Assembly (NCBI GenBank): GCA_963699175.1
Contig: OY969418.1
Coordinates: forward strand, 5,952,001-6,016,000
Length of the DNA stretch: 64,000 bases
Source: JACPYM01 sp963699175
Lineage (GTDB): Bacteria; Acidobacteriota; Blastocatellia; RBC074
Direction of reading: 5' to 3'
Shown: positions 25,612 to 33,584 of the stretch, piece by piece
Numbering within the stretch: the stretch's first letter is position 1
Layout of the letters: every line of letters starts with the position of its first letter
Program-made: the position numbers and the translations under genes
Notes under the pieces: model-generated
Databases searched by the model: none
The model's input: the letters and a program-made list of their open reading frames with translations, nothing else
Told to the model about the DNA's origin: nothing

Positions 25612-26886
25612 TTACTCGCTTGACGATTGTCTCGGCGACCACGATTTCCAACGCCGTCGCGCCCAATTCAACAGCGGCATGGCGGCTAGGATCAGCTCAC
25701 CCCGATTGCCAATGCCAACCAACATTGATTGAATCGTCCGCCGTTCCGGCCAGAGCTGATTAATCATGAACCGATCGGGCGACGCGCATGAATCCATCCA
25801 ATCCAACTCCGGGCGCGCATGCAAACGGCGGATGTTTTCCAGCTCCAAGAGTACACCGGGCGAATACTTGCCAAACGTCTCATCGAACGCGATCTTGAAT
25901 GCGAATGAGCCGGGCTGGGTCAGAAAATTGCACTTGTGCGCGATAGGGTGCCCGTTGAAATCGAGCGCCAGCATCATCAACTGGTGGCGCTCGAAAGCCG
26001 CACGCGCCACCGTCTCAAAATACGCACGGTCGTTCTCGTTACTAGCCAGCGCCCGCCCCGCATAGCCTTTCCAGCTTTCAGCCTCGAATTGCAGAAACTC
26101 TTGAATCCACGCCTCGACATCGCCACCCGGCGCAAGCGCGCGATATTCGACGCGCCCCGTTTCCATCAAACGCCGCTCCTGTCGCCGGTATTCTTTGAGC
26201 CGGAAGCGCGAGAGCGCTGATCGCAGGTAAGTTTCTGAATCAGCCGACGGCTTGAACAACGCACGCGTAAACCGTTCGGTAACAAGCGTCGCGGCGCCGG
26301 TTGCGTGCAAGTGGTCAACGAGCGCGTGATAGATCTTGCCTTCGCCTGCGATCCAATCGAGTTTCAGTACAGGACAGCCGTGCTCGCCACGTGCCAGCCA
26401 GTCAAAGAAGGCCGCCAGCGTTTCGCGCGCGTAATCTGCTCGTAGTAACGGTGTGGTTAGATAACAAAACTTGTGACGCCAGAGGCTGATGACGCGCAAG
26501 GGCAGGCGGTTGTAGAGTCGTTTCCGCTCCAGCGGGAAAAGCCCACACAGCTTTTTTCCTTGAGTTGACTCGGCAAAGATCAACACAACCTGCAAGTCGC
26601 TGTCCGTTCCCAACAATCGCAATGCCGGCAACAATTGCCACGCCTCATAAAACACGTTCGGCTCAACTGCATTGGCAACCAGATCATCCCATTCAGGCAA
26701 ATAATCGCTCAACGCCTCGATGTTTCGAATCGCCACGACCGTCAGCTTGTTGTGTTCCGATGTGCTAAGTAGGGAAGACGCAACAACAACGGGTTTCTTC
26801 GTCTCTTGTCCTGTTCGGTTGGCGAGCGAAGAAAGAACAGCTTGTCTGGTGTGTAACCCCGTTGTTGTGTCGTCTACTTTCGGCAT
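25612..26886 (-). CDS. CelD/BcsL-type GNAT acyltransferase (paralogue 3)
   Basis: The 424-aa protein parallels the one at 22171-23433 along its length: EPNVFYEAWQLLPALRLLG near 95, ISLWRHKFCYLTTPLLRADY near 152, FRLKEYRRQERRLMETGRVE near 247, FLQFEAESWKGYAGRALASN near 287, LDWMDSCASPDRFMINQLWP near 377. The N-terminal ~50 residues are Thr/Ser-rich and variable. It precedes the cupin gene by 19 bp. Duplicate enzymes of this type in one locus suggest two acceptor positions or two acyl groups on the polymer, which is inference. Confidence 0.8.
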   Translation of the reverse strand: MPKVDDTTTGLHTRQAVLSSLANRTGQETKKPVVVASSLLSTSEHNKLTVVAIRNIEALSDYLPEWDDLVANAVEPNVFYEAWQLLPALRLLGTDSDLQVVLIFAESTQGKKLCGLFPLERKRLYNRLPLRVISLWRHKFCYLTTPLLRADYARETLAAFFDWLARGEHGCPVLKLDWIAGEGKIYHALVDHLHATGAATLVTERFTRALFKPSADSETYLRSALSRFRLKEYRRQERRLMETGRVEYRALAPGGDVEAWIQEFLQFEAESWKGYAGRALASNENDRAYFETVARAAFERHQLMMLALDFNGHPIAHKCNFLTQPGSFAFKIAFDETFGKYSPGVLLELENIRRLHARPELDWMDSCASPDRFMINQLWPERRTIQSMLVGIGNRGELILAAMPLLNWARRRWKSWSPRQSSSE

Positions 26887-26895
26887 AAATCATTT

Positions 26896-28101
26896 TCAAA
26901 CCGATGCGAGCGCATGTGCTGCAGCTAGCACAACTGGTTGCGCATTCAACTCACGAATCTGTCTCAGCTTGTAATTGCGATATTGGCCTGGATTGCCGCT
27001 GTGCCCATCAATTGCGGCCTGCGCAATGTTGAACGCCTCGCGCGCCGAAGCGAAATGGACTTTGAATTGTTTGCTGCGCTCGGCTAATTCCAACACTTCC
27101 GTCCAGAAGCGCCGCGCCGTCGCGCCTGTCGTGGCCTCTTCATCGCCGGGAAAGAAGCCGTGACAATAAAGTTTGATGAAGACCCATTCGGGGCGACTTT
27201 CGACAGCGATGTTGGCGTTTCGCCACAAATCGAAGCGTCGGCGATTGAACGTGCAATTGGCCGTCAACACACCTTCTTCAATACGCGGCACAGGCAAGCC
27301 TTTCTTGCGCCGTTTCCAATCAAAGACCAGTGGCCCGGTAATAATCAACGGCAGCGCAGGCTGCTGCCCCACTTTCAAACGAGGCCCCGAACGATGTGAC
27401 AGTGGCTGATCGAGCGGATGGCCGCATTCATACAACGAATTGATCTGCGGCACTTGCGAAGGCCAGGGAAACGCGGGCAGCGTAAAATCGGCCACACAAC
27501 CTGTCTCCACTAAAATCTGCATCTCGTCATCCACACCGCAGGCAAAGCCGCCACGCGAATTGGCTAGCGCAAAGTTGCCGTGCACGAAGCTGTACTTTGG
27601 TTGTGGATCATCGGCCAAACGCGACAAACAACCGTGCTCTTCCGCCAGCCGGTCGCGAAACTCGCTGATGCCTGCGCGGAAATTGGCCGAGTTGTCGGGC
27701 GCTTGCACGCCGTGGTGCCAGTGAATCTCGACTTCGCCGCAGCCATCGGCTTGCAACTCCGCCAGCCGGTCTAGCAACACGCGATGATATTGCTCGCCCG
27801 GATAAAAGTTCGTGTGTTGAAATGCCACGCCGTCGTGATCGCGCACTACACTGCCGGTCAGCCGTGCCGTGCGGCACCAGCTTTCCACTTTGGCAATCTG
27901 ATTAGGCAATTCGTCCAAGCCGCCACGCGCGCACCAGCCGGGTTCATAGTGATTGGCAATGACGAAAATCAAGTGGCGCGCGGCTACGCCATCCGTCAAA
28001 CGCCGCAATCGCTCGCCCGTGCGCCAGAACGGATAGCGCACCAGCCAGGGCAACGACCAATTCAGTTTATTGAACCAGGTATCTTTCAATTGCTTATTCA
28101 T
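26896..28101 (-). CDS. Conserved polysaccharide-locus protein, possible deacetylase-fold enzyme
   Basis: The 401-aa product is not assigned with confidence. Segments such as HLIFVIANHYEPGW near 43, RDHDGVAFQHTNFYPGEQYH near 88 and VEIHWHHGVQAPDN near 123 hold several histidines and acidic residues, placed as in NodB-like deacetylase barrels. VFIKLYCHGFFPGDEE near 307 supplies another histidine late in the chain. The canonical TFDDG motif is absent. No signal peptide or membrane span is visible. It lies 9 bp before the paralogue-3 acyltransferase and probably belongs to the same transcript. It could equally be an unrelated metal-dependent hydrolase. Confidence 0.55.
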   Translation of the reverse strand: MNKQLKDTWFNKLNWSLPWLVRYPFWRTGERLRRLTDGVAARHLIFVIANHYEPGWCARGGLDELPNQIAKVESWCRTARLTGSVVRDHDGVAFQHTNFYPGEQYHRVLLDRLAELQADGCGEVEIHWHHGVQAPDNSANFRAGISEFRDRLAEEHGCLSRLADDPQPKYSFVHGNFALANSRGGFACGVDDEMQILVETGCVADFTLPAFPWPSQVPQINSLYECGHPLDQPLSHRSGPRLKVGQQPALPLIITGPLVFDWKRRKKGLPVPRIEEGVLTANCTFNRRRFDLWRNANIAVESRPEWVFIKLYCHGFFPGDEEATTGATARRFWTEVLELAERSKQFKVHFASAREAFNIAQAAIDGHSGNPGQYRNYKLRQIRELNAQPVVLAAAHALASV

Positions 28102-28143
28102 ACAATTGCTTATTCATAGCGCGCGCCGCTCAATGCAATTAGC

Positions 28144-28908
28144 TTACTTGACCAACTCAATCACCTTGACGGTCGCGTAATATTCAAGGTGCGGGAATCG
28201 CCGCAACATGCGCTGGTCAAAACGCACCAACGGCTTTACATAGTTGCGCGCGACTGGCAACAGACCCGCCACACCGATGTACGGCAGATAGAATGACCGC
28301 GCGCGATAAGAAGCGAACCCGCTGGCGAATTCCTCTAACTCCGCATGCGGTAAGGGATCAAACCGCGCACGAAATCAAGCGTTGCTGAATTGCGCACCGG
28401 CTCTTTGAAAATTGCCCGCCCGCCTTTGCGCAAGATACGCTTAGCCTCGCGCGCAGCCAGCGGCAATTCCAAGTGATGCAGGATCGCAATGCCGAAAATA
28501 ACATCTACCGATTCATCTTCCAGCGGGATGTCGTACACCGACGCTGTGATGAATCGCACGCCGCTGTCAATCCCATTGACGCTCAAGCGCCGCCGCCCGA
28601 TTTCGATCAACTCAGGCGAGATGTCCACGGCCTGTACCTGCGCACCACGCCTGGCCAGCAGTAAAGTGTTGTCGCCCGTGCCGCAACCGAAATCCAGCAC
28701 CTGCTTGCCGCGCACGTCGCCCAGCAAGTGATAGGCGTATTCCAGCGGGTAAGATGTTTCTGCCGGTGGATTCAAATAGCGTGCGACGTTGCTCTCACAC
28801 TCGCGCAACGCTGCATCTTCTGCGCGCCGCTTCGAACGCACTGCGTTCGCGTTCAGCCTGTTCCCCCGTGCGCAGGTCTACTGCGCGTGTGGTCAAGATT
28901 TGATTCAT
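28144..28908 (-). pseudogene. SAM-dependent methyltransferase gene with two frameshifts
   Basis: A class I methyltransferase reads from ATG 28908, behind a perfect AGGAGG site, as MNQILTTRAVDLRTGEQAER. It then shifts frame near 28810-28840 into the body containing VLDFGCGTGDNTLLLARRGA (SAM site) and FGIAILHHLELP. Near 28345-28355 the frame shifts back to the original one and continues HAELEEFASGFASYRARSFY and YATVKVIELVK to a TAA at 28144-28146. A +1 followed by a -1 change leaves the ends in the same frame. The middle frame alone encodes 168 aa and stops early. It is either a decaying gene or a pair of sequence errors. It lies between algD and the deacetylase-like gene. Confidence 0.8.
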
Positions 28909-28942
28909 TGGATGCCTCCTTATTGCTAATGCAGGAGGCCGA

Positions 28943-28975
28943 CAGGTGCTACACCTGCGCACTGCAATATTGCAG
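28943..28975. repeat. Two small palindromes between algD and the methyltransferase
   Basis: CAGGTG-CTA-CACCTG (28943-28957) is followed closely by the perfect palindrome CTGCAATATTGCAG (28962-28975). Both lie in the 106-bp gap downstream of algD and just upstream of the methyltransferase ribosome site. They may attenuate read-through or be processing sites. No T-run is present. Confidence 0.4.
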
Positions 28976-29014
28976 CGTCACCCCAACACCCGTCCTTACC
29001 CAACGCAACTGCGG

Positions 29015-30328
29015 CTACCAGCAAATTCCTTGATATGATTTCGGACGTTCGTTGCTTTCAATCAGCCGCACCAGATCAATCACGGTGCGACCATTGTTCA
29101 GATAATCGTGGATAGCGCGGTACTCTTCGGACTTCTTGCCGATGACAATTACCTCGGAGCCTTCGATCACCTGGTGAATGTCTTCGCGCATCAGTGACGA
29201 GATATGCGGAATCTCGCGCTCGATGTAGTCGCGGTTCGCGCCGAAGATGCGCGCCAGCTCGACCTCTTTGTCGTAGATCGACAGCTTGTAGCCTTTGCCC
29301 AATAACAGTTCGATCAGCGTGACGGTCGGGCTTTCGCGCAGATCGTCCGTGCCGGCTTTGAAGCTCAAACCGAGAATGCCAATCTGTTTTTTGCCAGTCT
29401 GTGCGACCAATTCGGCGGCACGCTCAATTTGCAAGCGGTTACTGACCAGCAACGAATTGAGCAACGGCGTTTCCAGATCGAGCGTTCTTGCCTTGTAGGT
29501 CAATGCACGCACGTCCTTCGGCAAGCACGAACCGCCAAAGGCGAAGCCGGGCTTCAAGTAGTACGGCGATAAGTTCAGCTTCGTGTCCTGACAGAAAACG
29601 TCCATCACCTTGTGACTGTCCACGCCGAGTGTCTTGCAGATGTTGCCAATCTCGTTGGCAAAGGTGACTTTCAATGCGTGGAAGCTGTTGCAGGCATACT
29701 TGACCATCTCGGCCTCTTTGACCTTGATGCTTAAGACTGGCGCGTTGATGTGCGAGTAAAGCTTGCGCACCAGAAAAGCCGCCTCCTCGTCATCCGCGCC
29801 GACCAGCGTGAAGGGCGGATGATAGAAGTCATAGATCGAAGTGCCTTCGCGCAGAAATTCAGGATTGATCGCCACGCCGAAGTCACGCCCGGCCTTCTTG
29901 CCCGAATAGACTTCCAGCGTCGGAATCACCACGTCGTGCACCGTACCCGGCAGCATCGTGCTGCGCACGACCACTACGTGATAGCGGTGCTTGGTCTCCA
30001 AGGACGAGCCGATCTGCTTGCAAACGTGTTTGACGTGATTGAGGTCGAGACTGCCGTTGGTATTGCCAGGCGTACCAACGCAGATCAGCGAGACATCCGA
30101 ATCCATCACGGCTTCGACCGCTTCGGTGGTGGCACGCAAACGGCCTTCTTTTACGCCCGACGCAATTAACTCTTCCACGCCCGGCTCAACGACGGGTGAA
30201 CGACCTTCGTTGATGATCTGCACTTTAAGTTCGTTGACATCGCAGCCAATCACTTCGTGACCGCTCTCGGCGAAACACGCGGCAGAGACTGCGCCAATAT
30301 AACCTAAACCAAAAACGCTAATTCTCAT
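29015..30328 (-). CDS. algD: GDP-mannose 6-dehydrogenase
   Basis: The 437-aa protein oxidises GDP-mannose to GDP-mannuronate with two NAD+, the committed step toward mannuronate polymers. It follows Pseudomonas AlgD very closely: MRISVFGLGYIGAVSAACF at the start, EPGVEELIASG near 48, NPEFLREGTSIYDF near 155, YACNSFHALKVTFANEIGNI at 211-230, and the nucleophile C268 in FAFGGSCLPKDVRALTY, the same residue number as in AlgD. LGLSFKAGTDDLRESP near 320 and the C-terminal GICW also match AlgD rather than UDP-glucose dehydrogenase. It lies 14 bp after a glycosyltransferase gene in the polysaccharide locus. Confidence 0.9.
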   Translation of the reverse strand: MRISVFGLGYIGAVSAACFAESGHEVIGCDVNELKVQIINEGRSPVVEPGVEELIASGVKEGRLRATTEAVEAVMDSDVSLICVGTPGNTNGSLDLNHVKHVCKQIGSSLETKHRYHVVVVRSTMLPGTVHDVVIPTLEVYSGKKAGRDFGVAINPEFLREGTSIYDFYHPPFTLVGADDEEAAFLVRKLYSHINAPVLSIKVKEAEMVKYACNSFHALKVTFANEIGNICKTLGVDSHKVMDVFCQDTKLNLSPYYLKPGFAFGGSCLPKDVRALTYKARTLDLETPLLNSLLVSNRLQIERAAELVAQTGKKQIGILGLSFKAGTDDLRESPTVTLIELLLGKGYKLSIYDKEVELARIFGANRDYIEREIPHISSLMREDIHQVIEGSEVIVIGKKSEEYRAIHDYLNNGRTVIDLVRLIESNERPKSYQGICW

Positions 30329-30342
30329 TTGAGTCCTGCTCC

Positions 30343-31608
30343 TTAACCTGCCGCTGCCAGCTTCGCGCCCGCGACTGCTACTTGCTTGTTCGATAACCGC
30401 AATACCTTTTCACACAGCGCTGCAAATTCATCGGCCACATTGCCCCAGCCGAAGCGCGCACGCACCGTTGCCGCCGCTTGTTGACCAATGCGCCGCGCCA
30501 ACGCTGCATCGCGCAACACGCGCACAACTGCATCAGCAAAAGCTTGCGGTTCGTCTGCCAAAAGCAATTCGGCGCCGTCGCGCACGGGCAAGCCCTCTGC
30601 GCCAATCGTAGTCGAGACAATCGGCTGCTCCATCGCCATCGCTTCGTAGACCTTCAAACGCGTGCCTCCGCCGATGCGCAGTGGAATGACGTAGGCAGCG
30701 GCGCGCTCCATAAACGGACGCACATCGTCAACGCGACCCGTCACAGTAATGGCCGGATCGCGCTGGCTTAACTCAAGCAAACTCGGAAACGGATTGCGCC
30801 CGACGACGGTCAATTTCACGTCGGGGATTTGCTGTTTGATGAGCGGCAAGATTGCTTCGGTGAAATAGCGGATCGCATCTTCGTTCGGCAGCCAATCCAT
30901 CGAGCCGGTGAAAACCAGCGAGTTCGGCTCGGTTTCAAGCTTCCCGCTCGGTTTGAAAAACTCCGTGTCCACGCCTGTCGGCACATCACTCACGTTGGTC
31001 ACGCCATACGCGCGACGCATGGTGTCAACATCGTCCGCTGAAACGGCCACGACGTAGTCGTAGCGCTGGCACGCGGCCTTTTCATACTCAACCGCTTTTT
31101 CCCATTGGCCTTTCAAGTAAGCTTTCTTAAGCGGCTGCGTCTGGACTTCGTAGTGGCGCTGCCAGATCATCGCTTCGACGTTGTGCTGGAAGAGCAGCGT
31201 CGCGCAATTGACGCGCTCCGGTACATTGAAGCTCGGATTCAAGAAATCGCAGACCAGCACATCTACGTCGCCTTTAGCCAAACGTCGCTCAATCGCTGTA
31301 CGCATCGCCGCCGATTTGTACTTCTTTACAAAGTAGGGCAACGGCGAAACCAGGTTCTGCGCCAACTCGGCATAAAACCGGGCGGAGAACTTCGCGCTTG
31401 TCTGGTGCGATACAGTGATAAGTTCGTGGCAATACTCTGTCGCTCGCTCCGCCGCGTCAGGCGCAGCCGTGCCATCATCCAGCGTCAAGTAGGTCACGCG
31501 ATGCTGGCGTTTCAGTTCCTTCAGCATGTGGTAGGTGCGAATCTTGCCACCCTTATCCACCGGATGGAGCAGTTCAGTTTTAAGCCAGAGAATGTGCATC
31601 AACCTCAA
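30343..31608 (-). CDS. Family 4 glycosyltransferase (PEP-CTERM-locus type)
   Basis: The 421-aa GT-B enzyme starts with ILWLKTELLHPVDKGGKIRTYHML, the glycine loop at the acceptor side. It has LLFQHNVEAMIWQRHYE near 143, and the donor domain with LVFTGSMDWLPNEDAIRYF near 227. YVIPLRIGGGTRLKVYEAMA near 312 and the EQPIVSTTIGAEGL region carry the retaining GT4 glutamates. The pattern resembles the Stp1-type glycosyltransferases of XrtA/PEP-CTERM loci. It probably adds one sugar of the repeat unit on undecaprenyl diphosphate in the cytoplasm. It lies four bases after an AsnB-type gene and 14 bp before algD. Confidence 0.85.
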   Translation of the reverse strand: MRLMHILWLKTELLHPVDKGGKIRTYHMLKELKRQHRVTYLTLDDGTAAPDAAERATEYCHELITVSHQTSAKFSARFYAELAQNLVSPLPYFVKKYKSAAMRTAIERRLAKGDVDVLVCDFLNPSFNVPERVNCATLLFQHNVEAMIWQRHYEVQTQPLKKAYLKGQWEKAVEYEKAACQRYDYVVAVSADDVDTMRRAYGVTNVSDVPTGVDTEFFKPSGKLETEPNSLVFTGSMDWLPNEDAIRYFTEAILPLIKQQIPDVKLTVVGRNPFPSLLELSQRDPAITVTGRVDDVRPFMERAAAYVIPLRIGGGTRLKVYEAMAMEQPIVSTTIGAEGLPVRDGAELLLADEPQAFADAVVRVLRDAALARRIGQQAAATVRARFGWGNVADEFAALCEKVLRLSNKQVAVAGAKLAAAG

Positions 31609-31611
31609 ATC

Positions 31612-33567
31612 TCAAATTGCCAGCGCCAAAGCTTCCTCTGTCTCTACCGCTTCAGCAATATCTTCCGCCGCTTCGCCGTCAAAGAAGCGCCGCAGCCAGA
31701 TTTCAAAATTGATCAGCAGCCACAACCGTTCCGCGTGGTTCTCGCCTGCTTGATGCCGCGCCACCAGGCTGCGCACAAAATCGGCGTCGAACAACCCGCG
31801 CATCAATGCGCGTTCGCTCAACACATACTCGTCAACGATATATTTGAAAGGCCCGCGCAACCACGCGCCCACCGGCACGGGGAAGCCCATCTTTTTGCGC
31901 GTCAAAATCTCGTCAGGCAGCACACCCTTCATCGCCTGGCGCAGAATATATTTTGTCGTTGTGCCGCGCAGCTTCATTTCAACCGGTAAGTGTGTGGCAA
32001 ACTCAATCAGCTTGTGATCGAGGAAAGGCACACGGCTTTCAATCGAAGCGGCCATACTCATCTGATCCTGCTTCATCAACAGCTCGTGTAGATAGGTTTT
32101 CAAATCCGCCGCCAACAACTGGTCAAGCAGGTTGTCGGCATCCGCCGCGTTTACGTATTCAAGCGCCGTGTGATACGGATCATCGTCCCACATATCGGCG
32201 TAAGTCTGCGCAGTGAACAACTCCTGCTGCATGGCGGGCGAGAAGACTGCGAAGTTGTCGAAGTAGATGTTCCGCAGCGCGGCAGGCAGACACAGGAACG
32301 TGCGCTGCAATTTCTGCCGCACGCGGTTTGCGCCGCCGAGTTTTTCAATCCGATGCCTGATCGCGTCTCGCACGCGCGCAGGCGCAAGGCGGTTGTAATA
32401 CGCGCCAAGTTGCAAATTGAAAATCGTCGCGCGGTACTTGTTGTAGCCGGCGAGTAATTCGTCCGAGCCTTCGCCTGTCAGTACGACTTTGACGTGCTTG
32501 CGCGCCAGCTTCGAGACGAAGTACAAGGGCACGCTCGATGGGTGCGCCAGCGGCTCGTCTTCCTGATAAACGAGCGCAGGCAGCGCAGCAAAAAACTCTG
32601 CCGGGCTGACTATGATCTCGTGATGCTCGGTGCGATAGGCCTTGGCCACAGTGCGCGCGTATTCCAACTCGTTTGCTTCACGTTCGGCAAAGGCGACTGA
32701 AAAGGTCTTGATCGGTTCTTTGACAAGCTGGCTCATCACTGCTGCAATCGCACTCGAATCAATGCCGCCGGAGAGAAACATGCCCAGTGGTACATCGCTC
32801 ATCAGGTGTGACTCGACGCAATCACGGAAGAGGCTGCGGAATTGTTCGACGTAGGCGGCGTCGCTGAGCCGTTGCGGCGGCTTGGTAAAACTCAAATCCC
32901 AGTATTGCTTGATCTCGACTTGGCCGTCACTCCACACCAGCGTGTGGCCGGGCGGCAATCGCTTGACGCCTGCGTACAAGGTTTCTGTGCCCGAGGTGTA
33001 GCGGTTGGCAAACTGATCGGCCAGCGCGTTGTAATTTAGTTCTGGTTTGAGCGCGCGCCCAGCGAGCAAGGCTTTGATCTCAGATGCGAAGTGCAGTGTG
33101 CCATCTTCTTCCAGCACATAATAAAGCGGCTTGATACCGACGCGGTCTCGCGCCAGCACGAGCTTGCGCTGTGGCGCGTCCCATAAGGCGTAAGCGAACA
33201 TGCCGCGCAAGCGTTGCACGCTGGCGGTGCCGAACTCTTCGTAAAGGTGAATGATCGTTTCCGTATCGCTGGCGGTGCGGTAGCAGTGGCCTTTGCTCTC
33301 GAGCAGCGGGCGTAATTCGCGGTGGTTGTAGATCTCCCCGTTGAAGGCAAGCCAGACAGTACCGTCTTCGTTCGACATCGGCTGCTGTCCACCACCCAGA
33401 TCAACGATGGACAGACGCCGGTGGCCCAACCCAACTGTGCTGTTGACCCACGTGCTGGCATCGTCGGGGCCACGATGTTCAAGTGCGTCACGCATCAGCG
33501 TCACGCGCGCATCATCAACACGCCGATTAAGTCGTCTTGGAATGGCCGTACCACAAATACCGCACAT
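31612..33567 (-). CDS. asnB: AsnB-type glutamine amidotransferase (copy 1)
   Basis: The 651-aa protein has an N-terminal class II glutaminase domain with nucleophile C2 (MCGICG), RGPDDASTW near 34, FNGEIYNHRELRPLLESKG near 74 and SDTETIIHLYEEFG near 99. The synthetase domain shows the PP-loop MFLSGGIDSSAIAAVM near 265 and VLTGEGSDELLAGYNKYRA near 365. The fold makes asparagine, but members inside polysaccharide loci are thought to amidate sugar carboxyl groups or other precursors. With AlgD nearby, uronate amidation is a reasonable guess. A second copy lies at 42187-44136. The stop is four bases from the next glycosyltransferase start. Confidence 0.87.
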   Translation of the reverse strand: MCGICGTAIPRRLNRRVDDARVTLMRDALEHRGPDDASTWVNSTVGLGHRRLSIVDLGGGQQPMSNEDGTVWLAFNGEIYNHRELRPLLESKGHCYRTASDTETIIHLYEEFGTASVQRLRGMFAYALWDAPQRKLVLARDRVGIKPLYYVLEEDGTLHFASEIKALLAGRALKPELNYNALADQFANRYTSGTETLYAGVKRLPPGHTLVWSDGQVEIKQYWDLSFTKPPQRLSDAAYVEQFRSLFRDCVESHLMSDVPLGMFLSGGIDSSAIAAVMSQLVKEPIKTFSVAFAEREANELEYARTVAKAYRTEHHEIIVSPAEFFAALPALVYQEDEPLAHPSSVPLYFVSKLARKHVKVVLTGEGSDELLAGYNKYRATIFNLQLGAYYNRLAPARVRDAIRHRIEKLGGANRVRQKLQRTFLCLPAALRNIYFDNFAVFSPAMQQELFTAQTYADMWDDDPYHTALEYVNAADADNLLDQLLAADLKTYLHELLMKQDQMSMAASIESRVPFLDHKLIEFATHLPVEMKLRGTTTKYILRQAMKGVLPDEILTRKKMGFPVPVGAWLRGPFKYIVDEYVLSERALMRGLFDADFVRSLVARHQAGENHAERLWLLINFEIWLRRFFDGEAAEDIAEAVETEEALALAI

Positions 33568-33584
33568 ACTTACTTCTCTACTGC

